NCBI GenBank assembly: GCA_936440205.1
Contig: OW387138.1
Location: forward strand, 52,653,526 to 52,717,525
Direction: 5' to 3'
Source: Lepidonotus clava
Lineage: Eukaryota; Annelida; Polychaeta; Phyllodocida; Polynoidae
DNA: 64,000 bases
The translations under genes were made by a program, and so were the position numbers. This document shows positions 11,086 through 23,800 of this stretch, in pieces (the first letter of the stretch is position 1; each line of letters starts with the position of its first letter). The notes below the pieces were generated by a model. It was not told the origin of the DNA, made no database searches, and saw only the letters and a list, made by a program, of their open reading frames with translations.

Positions 11086-11450
11086 GCCGGGTCCCCACTT
11101 CAGCGACCAAATTCGTGAGGTCGTCGGGCGACCAAGGTACTTAGTAGCCGGGCGACCAACTCCACACTGGCGCCGTGGTGTCTGGCGACCAAATCCTTAA
11201 TCGCCGTGGTTTTCTGGCAAAATATTTGACATGTTTAATATTTCTCTCTACTCGCCGGCAATTAGTGCAGTTAGTAGATGGGCGACATACTAAATTTCCC
11301 TCTCGTCGCCCGGCGACTAACTACAAGAGCGTCCCAACGTGGGGATTAATTTTTAAGTAGCCTGGCATCTAGTTAGTTGCCCAGCGACCAATATTTCTTC
11401 CTTGGTCGCCGGGGGTCGCCGTCGGTAGTCGGCCAAGTGGGGACGCAGCT
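11086..11450. mobile_element. MITE with internal GGCGACCAA repeats
   Basis: GGGTCCCCACTT at the left and AAGTGGGGAC at the right are inverted, and the words gggcgaccaa, ggcgactaa and tagtcgg recur in both orientations inside. About 365 bp, no coding potential. Confidence 0.65.
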
Positions 11451-12536
11451 TTAGACTATGTACTAATATATTAACCTGAAATGGTGCATATCTAATCAAC
11501 GTTTTAAACAATGTATATATCAAGGTTTGCTTGAAAATACTATTCATACTAATTTCCCATTGGAATAACTGGAATGTTTCTGTGGTTTTGTGATATCAAT
11601 ATCTTTTTTGTGAATATGAATCTCATCTTGTGTTGTATGTATAATCTTTTGTGAAGGACTGATTACTTTAGTTTGGTAATTTACTATGGAACCACTCTGT
11701 CTCATTTTATGTCTTACGCAAGAATTGAACAATATAATTTTCTGTAAGTTTTACCAGAAGCTTTATTTGATTGGCCTTTCATCCATCATTCCTAATGTGA
11801 TCTCATCATAAAGTATGTTATACATTTTGAAGCTAAAGAAAACCTTGACACCGTTGCTTGTATATTTATCCCTTCCTGACCGAGCACTGGAGCCGGAGGA
11901 AGACCAGGCTTAGGCCTGAAATGGTTTCAGTATAAATACAAATTGTTCAAAAAAAAATAAAATATTAGACTTAGACTGTTTTTTTTAAAAAGGTTAGAAC
12001 ATCGGGAGTAGTCAGCAAAGAATGTGTCACCTATGGGAAACACAGCATGAAGGGTAGAGCATGTAGCTCACAAAATTAAACTCGTACCATAAGGTAGATG
12101 TCGGGTATGGATAAGTTCAGTTAAGTTAAGGATTTCAAGATAACACCACAACAGTTGCTAGCCGTACATGGTTAGGTATCAATAGCTATTCATCGAATTT
12201 AAAAATATGATACATCAAATGAAAGCATGGATTTTTCTCCATCTACTGTTAGGTACAACATTATTCTCTGACTGAGATGAAATGTAGGAAAAAGTAAAGA
12301 GCAAGTATTTTTTGAACAATGATATTTCCCTTAATATGATAGGTGAAAGCCTAAAGTTCTAAATACATGATATCGATTAGAACATTCTAATGCATGGGGG
12401 GAATTTTTACCGTGTTGAAGGTACACCAACCCAAACTCGGGGGTGTTGTTGATATGATATATTAAGCCAACATGACATTATATATATTACAAACTTAAAT
12501 CATCCAAAATCCACAGTTGCTTAATGCTATTATAAC
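11451..12536. other. AT-rich intergenic DNA, nothing recognised
   Basis: Contains an A-run with AATAAA near 11950 that may be a retroposon tail. No gene seen. Confidence 0.25.
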
Positions 12537-14508
12537 TCATCTAGTTCCGCGACTACAGGGTTGGCCGGGGAAGTCTGGCGCACGGTCCATTTGGCCGCAC
12601 CGGCTGGGGGGTTTAATCTTTTGGGGTCTGTGGTCTCCCAGCCCCCTGTCCTTGGCCTCCTTTTTGTTGAGTTTGTCCAGCTCGGCTTTGAACCCCGTCA
12701 GCTCGGGGCTCTCCCACACCAAAGGCACTATGACGCGAGTCCTTTCCTCGTCTGTGGGGTCGCGGTCCTCCCCACTGGTGTAATCCACCGTCAAGACCTT
12801 CTTGACCCGTTCGCGCTTTTCCTCATTCCAGTCTGTTAGCTCAAGGGCGGCCACCTGTCGCTTAATTTTCTGAAAACGAATAATTTACCGACGTTAATGG
12901 CTTGTAAATTATAAACCCGTCTATATTTGCGGGTGATTTTACATAGCATAAGAGCATAAGAGTCTTCTTATTTTTGGTACGAATCAGTCCCTTGCGCTCG
13001 GCGCTTGCCCTCGTATACTGGGTGCGATGGTATGCCTTGCACGAGACTGGAAAGAAGATAAAAATTCAACACTGTTATAACATGACAAGAAGGGTTTATA
13101 TTCAAGGAAAGGTTCAATGGCTTTGTATAGTCTAAACTCGTGTAACTACTTAGACGTCAAAAATAAACTAATAATAAAACGTAGCTTTGTTAGCTGCTTC
13201 AATACTTACTCATGATGTCCGCCCGGGTGTAATGGGGATAGCCCACCTGCACATCAGTCACTATTCATTCAGCCGCTGCCTGGTTGTGGGGGTCGGTAAA
13301 CCTCACACTGAAAAGGGCACGATGTGTGGAAATTAATTTCAAAACGCAATATAAATCTGAATTGTGATTTACTCTATCTGACCTTAGCATGTTCACACAG
13401 ATGTAAAATTAGTGCTTATTGGAATAAATATATTGACATAGGTCCGTCAGTGCTGGACTCCTAATTACAGAGCATGTCACAAATAGTGGTCTGTATTTTA
13501 CCCCCAAAACAGAAGAAAATTTAAGTTCATATTGAGGTAAAAGATAAACTATTAAACCACCACAGAAAATAAAACCCACCTGTCTGAGAGGTCGAACTTC
13601 ATGGTGGGGTCTTCAGACGACTGCGCTTTTTAGTTACCCCGGACCTCACGCTGGAATAAATATCTAGTGTTACCCAGTATTTCCACTTGCAAAAGTACTA
13701 TCTAAACAAAGTGGACTTGCACAGACAGATTACATAACACTCTTTGATTGTACTCATGACCCTTCATTAGTTTACCTTTGTTGGTGTAAAGTATTACAGA
13801 TCAAATAGTACCAGATCGCATTGTTTGAATATACACTCTTTCACTGTACTACTTAAATTATGCTAACTTGAAACCCTTGAAACTTGGAGGTTTTTTAAAT
13901 AGGCGACCAGCTAAATTCAAAGTAGAAGTAGAAAGGGCTGACTGTATACTCACGCTGGCTTCATCAATTGTCAGGGGTGGCCGGGTACGGGCGGGTGCCG
14001 GTGCGGGGACAATGGCCAGCGCTTGAGCCACGGCAAGAGCCACTGCACCAGCCACGGAACTGTCGATCACCCCCTGCATGGCCTCTCTGGTCCTCTCTTC
14101 AGCGTCCTTGGTGGCGTTGTTTATTATTGCTTGAACAGTCGCCCTCTCAAAGACTTGAGGTCTACTGGTGGAAGGAAGAGTGGGCTGGCTGCTGCAGGCC
14201 CTCGTCGGCTGACCGCTGCCCGTAGATCGGCCGGTCAGCTGGTTGCTGATGAAAGGGGCCTGCTGGTATGATACATCGGTACAAGTCTCAGAAGCAACAG
14301 AGTTTTCCAGCCGCAAGTTGAAATCGGACGTGCTGGCCATCGACATGGCCCTTGAAGTACCGGGCATGGGGTTGCTAGTCAGGTTTGATGGTGGAGGAGT
14401 AGAGTTAAGGAACGGCCCATCCGATTGCATGTCCTGCTCGGTCATCATCCCCTGGTATAAAGCAGAACTAAGGTCCGGGGTGAAATCGAAAAAGTCTTGC
14501 TGCGACAT
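12537..14508 (-). pseudogene. Five-exon gene B, Ser/Pro-rich N-terminus and conserved C-terminal part; decayed
   Basis: Exons by GT-AG and phase: 14508-13954, 13650-13580, 13307-13210, 13046-12943 and 12869-12537. Their lengths sum to 1161 bp, exactly 387 codons, and the phases fit at every join, so the model is well supported. Exon 1 (MSQQDFFDFTPDLSSAL...) is Ser/Thr/Pro-rich with a helical AEERTREAMQGVIDSS stretch. Exons 2-3 give KFDLSDR, RFTDPHNQAAAE and GYPHYTRADIM; exon 4 gives AYHRTQYTRASAERKG; exon 5 gives LTDWNEEKRERVKKVLTVDY, then WESPELTGFKAELDKLNKK. This pattern of a basic central part and a W-rich C-terminal block resembles a family of uncharacterised nuclear proteins I recall from marine invertebrates and fish, but I cannot name it. 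About two in-frame disruptions in the middle exons point to a pseudogene. Exon 1 and the divergent neighbour parallel gene A. Confidence 0.65.
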
Positions 14509-15128
14509 GTTGCTAGATCTGGTTGGTTATGTTCTCTTTGCTGGTAGTGCCGAGAGTGGCACTGTGCCAGTTCTTCCTGGGTATTTGTACCCATGGGCGA
14601 CCGGCCAACCGTGGTGGGCACGTGCCTTGGAGACAAAAGGAAATCACCACACATTCGACTGAGGGAAGCCCCGTTGGTGGGGAGATGGGGCGCGCCTACA
14701 GGGACTGTGTAAATGAGAGGGCCGGTGAAGGTGAAGAGAACACTTTAAAGAACGGGCTGGTGCACGACCTAGGGAAGTCAACACCTAGGAATACTGCGGT
14801 ACTTTGAAGGTGTGTTATGTGCTCTTTGACACCAAAATTACCGAGGGAAGGTGCGACCCTGGAGTCGTTAAGGGGAAACCAACACAGTCACCAACACAAC
14901 CTTTTTGATGGAAGTTCCGTGCCCATCTCTCCACTACAGCTGAGAGTGCTCACGTCTTGAGCCTTTGCCGGAGAAGCCAACACAGAGAGAGTGACTAGCG
15001 CCCCAAAGCCAGTTGTGCTTCATGGCTGTATGAAGCCCCCTACCCAGGTCGTACAGGTGGGGTTGCCCGGCAGTCTAGGGGTACAAATAAGCCTGCGTAC
15101 ACTGGTCTCAGACACAACCCCAGTCACC
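14509..15128. promoter_or_regulatory. Divergent intergenic region of the second gene pair
   Basis: 620 bp between outward-facing starts, nearly the same spacing as in the first pair. ACAAATAAG at 15083-15091 is followed by CACTGGTCTCAGA, matching the TATA plus CACTGGTTCAGA arrangement before position 1330. Confidence 0.45.
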
Positions 15129-15713
15129 ATGAACATGGACGCACTGCTCAATACTAGTCTGGACACCTGGCGTGCAGAGCGGTCCCGGCCTACAGCGAAA
15201 CCATTCCCTACCAACCCCATCGAGACTTCTACTCATCCAAATGAGTTGTTGGTTACGGCCTTGACCGTCTGGTTCGGGTGGCAATTTTGTAGGAGCTGTT
15301 CCAAACTAGTCAAGTCGGTCCGCAGTCTGCTGTGCGGTCGTCAACAGTACTAGTCGGCCCCCGTGGAGTTCTGCGTAAGGATCTGCTGCCGTTGGGAATC
15401 CATCACTGTACCACTAGCCCCCATTCCGGCTGACATGCACATTATCTACAGGGTGGTGAGCCCCAAGATGCTGCTCCAACTACCAGGCCTCCTCTCCCGA
15501 TGAATTACGGTAGCTTGGTCGGGACCAGTGATAATTTGTTTCACTGGAGAATGTCAGCCCTTGTCTCTCGAGCTTCCAACTGATTTTGGAATTCCTCCGA
15601 CCGAGGGCCTGCGCTTTAATAAGTTGTTTCACCACAGACTATATAACCGACATAGATTCTTGGGTTTGATACAAAAAAAAGAGCACTGGCATATGGTTAA
15701 CTTTATGAAATAA
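15129..15713 (+). pseudogene. Second copy of the unknown membrane-type protein, broken
   Basis: The start MNMDALLNTSLDTW parallels MDIERLLKASLRL in the copy at 1330, and the same blocks follow in order: a hydrophobic ALTVWFGWQFCRSCSKL, then RICCRWES, PLAPIPADM, TVAWSGP and RFNKLFHHRLYNR. About two or three breaks interrupt it, so it is a decayed copy. Similarity is to the eye roughly 30-40 percent overall, meaning the two copies are old paralogues and not a recent duplication. Confidence 0.6.
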
Positions 15714-16880
15714 CAAGCCTAAATGCTGCTTTAAATACTAGTTTTTTTTAATCGAAACAAAGTCTGTTACATATATATATAGATCAATAAACTTGTCAGA
15801 AAAAAAAGCTCTTTCTTTCGTATTTTATTGGATAGGTTTTTTTTTCTGTTTAAATCTTTTTTTCTTAATAAACATTTATTTATATTGGTTAATAATCGGT
15901 ACAGGTCCAGTTTTCATTATTCTTCAAGTGGATACAATACTCATCATTGAAAATTAGATCACAATAAATTGAAATACTTAAAACTAAGTAGGAAACTTTA
16001 ATCTTAAACTAACATACTTACATTCACATATATGTAGTTATTGCAAATATACATTTCATTACATTTTCACTTGACAGTAATAGGTCAGAACAGCTATTAC
16101 TAGGTATTGAAAAAGTAAGGTCGATCAGGCACACAATATTATGTATTCTGGGTTTGTGAGAGTCGCGCACTGGCCGGCAGGTTATCGGTTAACACTGCCC
16201 ACTGTCATACCGATGGGATAAGTAAAATTGTGCGTGCATGAAATGTGGGCGGGGCTTAGCATTTCAAAAACTGTTAGAAATTTTTGAATGACATTACAAT
16301 TTCAGTAACACTGTGCTTTGGTTGATGTAACCAGCGCCGATAGTATCCCAATCTTCATATTTCTTAAATGTTGTTACGAATTCAATTTCCAGTGTAAGCC
16401 CTGCAGCCCACCAGACTGCTGCGGCTTTCCTGAGGCACACATTTCCAGCTCAATCATCTTCTAGTGCCCAGCCATGCCACTACACACAGCTTCATTCCGG
16501 ACTGGACAGTACCTGGGGGCGTGGACCTGAAGCTGCGGCTGACCTGTGGCTGACTTAACCAGTCTGATGGTACTGCTTAAATACGACCCGGAGATGTGCA
16601 GCTGCACATCCAGAGACTAGTGTCTGGACTCAAACCATACCCCCTCTGCACAAGCCAACAAGGGCCATGTACACCGTCAAAGCCTTCTGCAACCTGCAAT
16701 TGTCTATATTGAATCTTCTAATGATAATGTTGGTATATGAAGATATATTGGCTTGAACAATAGGACAGAACTTGGATAATGCACAACTTATAAGACACTA
16801 GTACTTTTAACACACTGATATACTGGAGTCATAAATATTGTAGCCAGTATCATTTATTTGTTGCCTGATTTGTATCAACT
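15714..16880. other. Unassigned AT-rich DNA
   Basis: A/T homopolymer runs near 15740-15870. A moderately GC-rich block at 16390-16700 has an LTR-like or promoter-like look (CTTAAATACGACCC at 16575) but no partner repeat was found. Confidence 0.25.
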
Positions 16881-16884
16881 TGAT

Positions 16885-17330
16885 TTTGTACTCAATAATA
16901 CTGGAATGTTCTATGAGTTTTGAACCGTTTAAGCCTAATGGACCATATGGAGTCCTAGCAGATATTCTGCCTGACGGGTTTATAAATGTATATAACATTT
17001 TAACAGTCTATCATGGATTTAGTGTGCTCTAGGGTTAGCAGCTGGTCTGCAGCTGAGGACGTTTTTTTTTTTTTTTTTTTAATTTTTGATGCGCGACAAT
17101 TCGCGTACAGGTTGATATATATATGTATTTTTGTTTTTGTACTCGATTATATGGGAATGTTCTATGAGTTTATGGCCTGATGGGTTTATAAATGTATTTA
17201 ACATTTTGACGGTCTATCGTGGATTTATTGTACCCTAGGGTTAGCAGCTGGTCTGCAACTGACAGCCATTTTTTTTATTATATATTTTGGATGCGCGACA
17301 ACCCTCTTACGGGTTGAAATATATATAGTT
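16885..17330. repeat. Diverged tandem duplication, about 250 bp per unit
   Basis: Two units share gaatgttctatgagttt, gggtttataaatgtat, tagggttagcagctggtctg and gatgcgcgacaa in the same order (16900-17110 and 17155-17315). The first unit holds an 18-nt T run. Identity of the repeat unknown. Confidence 0.65.
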
Positions 17331-18066
17331 GGTGCTAGAATTGTCCCTGTGATTGCCCTACAATAAATTATTTTGAATCCGTATAAATTGCGTTCTGTTT
17401 ACATAGCAATATTGTTGTTTTTTTTCAACCTGTGGGTCTGGAATAAAGTCATTTGTGATTCTCCTAACTTTACATCGCCGTTAACCTGGGTTATGATGCT
17501 GCTATATATGGGAAGAAATCTAATCTTACTTGGTAGCTTTGTACCTTACTATCAAAATTTATAGTTTTCCAAAATCTGAGTATGTAAATTTGGTTTACTT
17601 ATGAATATGGTATATCCATTTGATATCTGACCCTTTATACCTAGTACCTGCAAAGCCTTTACTACTCTTTATATCCGTAAAATAAACCTCACAACACTTT
17701 AGTCTAGGTGTCGGATAATCCAACTAACCTATTACATAACATTTCGCGCAAGAATATATTACATAACTTATAACCACCACTGCGCGGGCAGGTGTGTTTA
17801 CAGAAGAAGGTGTGTGGCTACAGCTACGTGCGGCAAACTAGATGTGACAAATAAGAGATGGAAGAGACAGACACTGTCTAGTAGTTATTATTGTGTATGA
17901 AGTATTCCATTAAATAAAAATATTATATCAGAAACAAAACTTATGAGTACACTACATTGTTGAGATAGCTGAGGAACCCTTGGCCTAGCGTGTGTGAATA
18001 GACAATTTAAACAATAGGTGGAGAATTAACTATTCATGGATATTTGCTTGTCAGATGGGTTACGAT
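17331..18066. other. Unassigned
   Basis: No supported gene or repeat. Confidence 0.25.
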
Positions 18067-18279
18067 GTGACAGAGTGAGATGATTCCCTTGCCACTACAA
18101 AAGTAGCGAGTCGGGGCTCCTAAGGATAGGCCCTTGAGAGCGCCCCCGCCTATATAGCGGAGACCCCTGCCTGACTACTTAGCGCCGTTCAGAGTACGTG
18201 CAGAGGTCAGCAGGTGGGGTGAAGAATGGCTGCAATTTTTGTATGATGCTTTTTTTGTCAATAAAACGACTTCCACACA
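18067..18279 (+). repeat. Possible solo LTR (weak)
   Basis: TGTGACAGAG at the left and CTTCCACACA at the right give TG...CA ends. Inside, CCTATATAGCG (about 18150) and AATAAA (18261) sit in the order expected of an LTR promoter and polyadenylation signal, about 110 bp apart. No second copy, no clear target duplication; an unrelated promoter is possible. Confidence 0.3.
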
Positions 18280-18372
18280 ATTAATTATAATGCTTGATTA
18301 GTCCAACTGCTTGCCTGTTTGATGTGTGGTTGGGAAATTTATTCAACTTTACACGTACATCAGTCGATTGCT

Positions 18373-19952
18373 TCAGACAAGAACAGAATGCACAATCGGA
18401 CAAACAACCATATTCTCGCCCTCGTTAACAGCTCCGAAGCGACCAGTGATTTGCATCACTGGCAGGAAGCACCCCCAAGTGGGATCATCATACTTTGAGT
18501 GCTTCCAGATGGTTAACGGACGAATGAAGGGGTTTGGATCTCTACTCTCACTGAACCACTTCACCATGGCAAAGAAGTGTTCTCTCCTCAGGCCAGTCAC
18601 ATTACACGTCATGGCATGTCTCATGAAGTACCTGATAACACAGGGTCGCTCTTTGCATTTGCCACCTCCATCTACGTACCAGTTGGCCATGAACCAACAG
18701 AAAAAGAAAAAAATACTATGAATGCCTCCAGATGGGTAACGGACGAATGAAGGAGTTTGGATCTCTAGCCTCAATGAACCACTTCACCACGGTGAAGAAG
18801 TGTTCTCTCCTCAGGCCAGTCACATCACACGTCATGGCATGTCTCATGAAGTACTTGATAACACAGGGACGCTCTTGGCTGTCACCACCTTGATCTTCGT
18901 GCCAGTTGGCCATGAACCAACAGAACTTGACCTTTCGACCAGACATCATGCTGACATAGCTATTTGGTCCGTACTGTACATTGCTGTAAGTAATACAGTT
19001 TTTGGAGAACGTGTTTGCCTTATGTTTGCAGGAGCAGAAGATAATTGTCTGCATCCAGCCCTTTTGTCTTTCCTGTCTCGTTGGTCTCGAAGCCATCCAT
19101 GTTACTCCAGAGGAGTTGGCACTCGGCCAGCTCTGATTCCGGGACTTGCATTGTAGTGATGACGGTGGGAATTGGAGTCTGTATCTTGTGGCAGAGAAGT
19201 AATAATTCCTTCTTGTACTCAGGCAGCATTTCACTTCGCATATGATTAACGGTCTTTGTGAGAAGAAATCTCTTTATAAACTGTTTGTGAATTTGATGTT
19301 TGTTGGTTTGGAGGTCTCCTACAAAACCATTGTACCTTTCATAACTGAAAAGCCATGTACTCGGCGCAGGACCATATTGACGCAGACAGTCCTTCAGATG
19401 ACAATGAAGGTGCATGTAGGGTGTAACCACCTCCTTCCCGAACTGTACCTGGGTCTCTTGGTATTACTGGAGATAGTCTTTATGTGCTTAATCAATCTCA
19501 TGGTCTGATATGCATGGCTGACATAATAACCTAGTGGCCATAACGAACCGCTGCGATGCTTTCAGGTGTTTCTTTGCCAAATGGCAATATCCGGAAGAGA
19601 CGGTAACCCCGTTTTTCCACTCTTTGGCCGTCCAAGTACCAGCATTAGCTTTGATGTTGGTTACGACCAGGTCATCTGGTAGTCTTTTCTAGTCGTTCAT
19701 CAATATGAGTATCATCTGTTTGGTCAGTGCTCCAAGCTTTTCCCACATTTTCTAGGTTTTCTTGGCTGTCCCTGGAATAGATTGAGCAAAACATTTGGGC
19801 ATTAGTCTGATAAACAATGACTAGAGTGTTCTAATTAAAGTAAAAGACAGTCGAATTCCTCAATCAAAAAGTTAAGTGTATATGAAATGATTGTTCCTTG
19901 AAGACTCACCAAGTAGGACATTGTGCATCACATCGATGGACAGGAATCTGTA
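18373..19952 (-). pseudogene. TNP2/EnSpm-like transposase, C-terminal two thirds, decayed
   Basis: Minus-strand pieces read in the order of the animal TNP2-type transposases. An exon near 19950-19908 gives FLSIDVMHNVLLG, the PMHN-like signature, with a GTGAGT donor and an acceptor near 19773; then TAKK...MWEKLGALTKQM; RLPDDLVVTNIKANAG; YMHLHCHLKDCLRQYGP followed by WLFSYERYNG (the DUF4218-like MHLHxHL...FERYNG block, 19420-19330); and finally the C-terminal block RPCVIRYFMRHAMT ... FIRPLTIWKHS ... GCFLPVMQI. Several in-frame stops and frameshifts show it is dead. These proteins move EnSpm/CACTA-type DNA transposons; terminal repeats were not found. Confidence 0.7.
18508..18926 (-). repeat. 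Tandem duplication of the transposase C-terminal block
   Basis: A ~198-bp segment encoding MANW...RPCVI(R/K)YFMRHAMT...WFxE(S/A)RDPN is present twice with a period of about 221 bp (18508-18705 and 18729-18926), at roughly 90 percent identity by eye. The duplication arose after this family diverged. Confidence 0.8.
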
Positions 19953-20061
19953 AATACAGCAACAGGATAGGGACGCTATTGTGCATCACATAGGTGTTGC
20001 CATTCTTTTTTTTTTCTGGTCTGTTCATGTGTGATACTTATAAACGTACATTTTTTCACAG

Positions 20062-20855
20062 GCTCTGCAGGTGCTCCTCCATATCACGACATCCCGAATG
20101 AAGCTGAATCGTTTGGATCAGACAGAAATGACGACCAGTCCACTGCTACCCACCCTACAGTGGCTGAACCTAGGAAAGAGAAAGCTGTTTCTGGGGGGCC
20201 CGTTGGACAGGAAGCGTCAAGGAAAAGATCCCACTCCAACATGTCTGGAAATCCAATTCACCCGGCCGAGGATTGACCTATAGTTCCCACTCAAGCAACA
20301 GCTGTTTCTGAGAGGCCCGCTGGACAAGAAGCGTCAAGGAAAAGATCCAACACCACCATGTCCGGAAAGCCAATTAGCTGGGCCGAGGATGTACCCAGCC
20401 AAGCTACGGGGTCTTCTGGACCACCTGCCGTACATCAAGTCCCCCCCCTGAACAGATCTTCATCGTCCAAGGTTGATTTATCTACCCTAGACCAGGTGGT
20501 AATCGCTCAACTCAACGACACTGGCGTGGTATGTCCGTGCCAATGGCCAGTGGTTGGTCGACACAGTAAAGAAATTCAAAGTATCATTACATGGACTGTT
20601 TTTTTCATTTTGCAGTGGCAGATTGCTAACTTCATGAGTGACACGGCCCTCAGGACATTACTTGCGTTTGTATGTGAAGTACTGTCCCTAGGTGGAAAAG
20701 AAGAATATGCAAATGTGCTTCGTAATGTCTTCCCTACCACCATGTACAAGGTATACAAGTGGCTGGGAGTAGGAGAAAGTTCATTCGAAGAGACAACTAT
20801 TTGCTCCAAGTGTTACACCAGTGAAAGTAACAACCCACATGGAACTGCGGATTAG
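20062..20855 (+). pseudogene. N-terminal exons of a TNP2/EnSpm-like transposase
   Basis: An acceptor (cattttttcacag) before 20062 opens an exon encoding a Ser/Pro/Lys-rich leader; a GTATGT donor near 20530 and a TTTTGCAG acceptor at about 20614 join LDQVVIAQLNDTGV to WQIANFMSDTALRTLLAFVC. The second exon ends with FPTTMYKVYKWLG and TTICSKCYTSESNN, the proline-threonine and CxxC pattern at the start of TNP2-type transposases. It lies on the strand opposite to, and 110 bp from, the C-terminal pieces at 18.4-19.9 kb. One in-frame stop is present in the leader at about 20275. Confidence 0.6.
20161..20395 (+). repeat. Tandem duplication in the leader, period ~117 bp
   Basis: Two units both encode AVS(G/E)(G/R)P(V/A)GQEASRKRS, then MSG(N/K)PI and AED. 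The unit carries a basic RKRS, possibly a nuclear localisation signal. Confidence 0.75.
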
Positions 20856-23800
20856 ACTAAAGGATGGCCAGGGGTGGTGTAATAGGTGCCGTCAGGGCAA
20901 GTGACCATCACACATATAGAATTTCTTAAACAAACAACGGCAACATAGTGATTTCCCCGAGATGTGCATACATGGTTACTCGCTGCACGCCATATTTAGC
21001 GGCCCTGACAGCACCTAATGCAAGTGGCGGCATGTGGGCTGAATCGAGTGTAAAAATACTCAACAGGGCCGTATTTTAGATTCGACCCCCACATCAATAC
21101 CCTCACCCCTGACAGAGGAAATTCCCTAAAAAAAGTTCCACCTTTACTTTTAAAAAAATCACTGTACAAAAAATTGGCAACACATATTGAAAAGTTAGTA
21201 TTCCACTTAAGGATTCTCCCCAACCCCTACAGGAGACCCTATATACAAACCTGACTGATTTGTAATTATGTCATAGGGGTCTACGATACATGTGTTATCG
21301 CAGTACTGTAATAATGTAAGTCACAGTGGCAGAAGTTCTGTGTACATGGCCAAATGCTGCCTGCCTGGATAACCCCAGCCAGGATGGCTGGGAGTGACTG
21401 GAGATCACACCGAGAGATAGATGGGGACAGGACACTCAAGGACGGCCGGGAATGCCAACACATGCACTCCGGACCACACTGGCCCACGTCAGCTGAGTCC
21501 GGAGTAGTTCACCCCTCACGTGTTCCTCCTTTATTCTTCCTCTTTCCCCCCTGTCCCCCTCCCTGCCCCCCTCCCCAGCCTGGTGAGGGCAGGCACCCAA
21601 CAACAACATCCAGGCCCAACCTTTCTTTTTCTGGATAATCACATTTTATGGCTTTTATGTGAAGTATTTTTGTATATACTTAGTGTTAGTAAAAGCCAAA
21701 AAGCAGTATTTCTATGTCAGTATACATCTTTTAAAAGAAATGATAGCTGCACGAATACTGCTTAAAGTGTGTCTATTTTAAGATACATAAGCTACCACCT
21801 GATTCACCAACACAAAAAAATGCAGAGGACATGCTGCAAGGGCCCGATCATTGTATCATGATCGCATCTTCCAATGAAAGGGGACAATGTGCTTTAGTAT
21901 TTAACTGATTTGCATGCAATTTATATAACTGTACTTATTCCTGACACCTTAATACAAAACTGTCACAACACATATATGACTACAGGTGTCGAAGGCACTT
22001 GTTTACTATAAAGGACTATAAATCATGTCATTATATACTCTGTCATTCTTATAAAAAAGCTTACATACTTATGATAAAGTAGAGACGTGTTACGTTTATC
22101 TACTGTAATCCCAGTAGATCCCAGTAATGCTAATAAAGAACAGTGCTCCTGACGCTCAACCCGTGCAAAGTTGAAGCACAGCTTAACTATAATTCATGGG
22201 TATCCAATCAGCTTTGGTTACTGTCCGCAGGGTTAGCGTCAGTAAGACTGACGACTATTTACTGACGCTCAGTGGTTGCAAAGTGTCTGTATAGGAGCAG
22301 TGTGCCTCCCCTATGGCGTTAAATGGTATGTGGCCTATACTTCCTGCCCTATGAACATGTGTCAGTGCCTCTAATGCTCATAGATTGACACTCTGTCCAA
22401 TCATAGGGAAGGTTTAATGATACTGTGTTGTACCACTGCATGCTTATGGTAGTAGCGTTGATTAGCCTACTTCCTAGATCACCTAGGGCCCGGAAATTAA
22501 TTGTGTAGACCTTCTAGATTCGTGTCAAGAATAATTTTCATTTCAAAGTCAGGCCTGCCCGCTTCACAGTCTCCACTACACATCTCATAGATAGCCCCGG
22601 TACAGCCTGCCGGGGAGTACAGACTGCCGGGGCCTGTACAAGATCGCACAGATGGCGATTGGGCCTGGCTTGTCCCACGACAAGCCAATAGGGCCTCGCT
22701 ACACATCGCATGGATAGCATTTTCCACATCAGCCGGCCCTCTTCCGGCGTATGGAAATGAGGGGATGATAGAAGAGGTGTTTTGTTCCATGTCCCAATTT
22801 TCTCTCACTATCCCAAGTCCTTTTAAACAAAATATATTTAAGTCGGGCGTTGCCACAATCCCATCACACCATAACCACGTAATTAAATTAGAAGAAAGTC
22901 ATTTCAGATATTGAAAAATAGGTGTTGTGAAGCCCCAAAAACGGAAACGATTTACCAGGGCGCCCACTGATGACAGCCATCTCAATTACTGAGAGGCCTC
23001 CAACACATGTCATCAATGGTTCGACGAGACCCCTAGCGAGGAGCTGTACGAATTACAGACAATACCCAGCTCAATCTCGCCCAGCTCTTAGCAGAGGTAC
23101 TTAATTGCCCTGAAACTGCACCCACCCATTTTTGGAAATAATATCAAGTTAATTTAGAACACTGATTAATGGTTATGGTTCCCTGCACTGTATTTCTGTG
23201 ATTGGAGCTGGTTTCTTATATACACAAATTATTTTTTGTTTTTAAAGTAGGGCGCAGAAGCACCATTTCAAAAATTAGCTGTTGGTTTTTCATCGCCTAT
23301 GGACTATAGCCATCTATGCAATGTGTAATGGGGACCTACTGATTGTCTCTGCTGTCACCCCCTAGAGTGAGTTATTTCAGCCGCTCGCCCTCCGGCGTGT
23401 CACGAAAAAGTCTGTATGGTAGAAGAGGTGTCTATCACTGCACCGTTTCTCTCATATTTTCAAGATCCTTTTCACCTCATCATAATATGTACGAGGAAAT
23501 GACCACAGGAACAGACACCCACACTAAGTTTAGATAAAAAATGAACCAAATATATATGTTTTGTTGGATAAAAAGCCTTGTTACCTATATGAAGGAAAAT
23601 AATGAATGTATTCATAAATACAAATTTTAAAATATTTAAATGTTCAACCAAGACATAGTACATGTGAGGTCTTCCATGAATAGCAAAGGGGGAATATTAA
23701 TTGAGACAAAAATATAGTGATGACTTAAGAAACATCAATAACGACAGAAATTATTTGTACAATATTAAATGAACTACACCATACGCATAATGGAGATGAG

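Noticed and set aside
18373-20855. One intact TNP2 transposase gene
   Set aside because: The N- and C-terminal parts are on opposite strands and the C-terminal part has several stops.
22497-22856. 119-residue minus ORF
   Set aside because: Part of it is a repeated non-coding fragment also found at 23.4 kb, where the frame is not kept.
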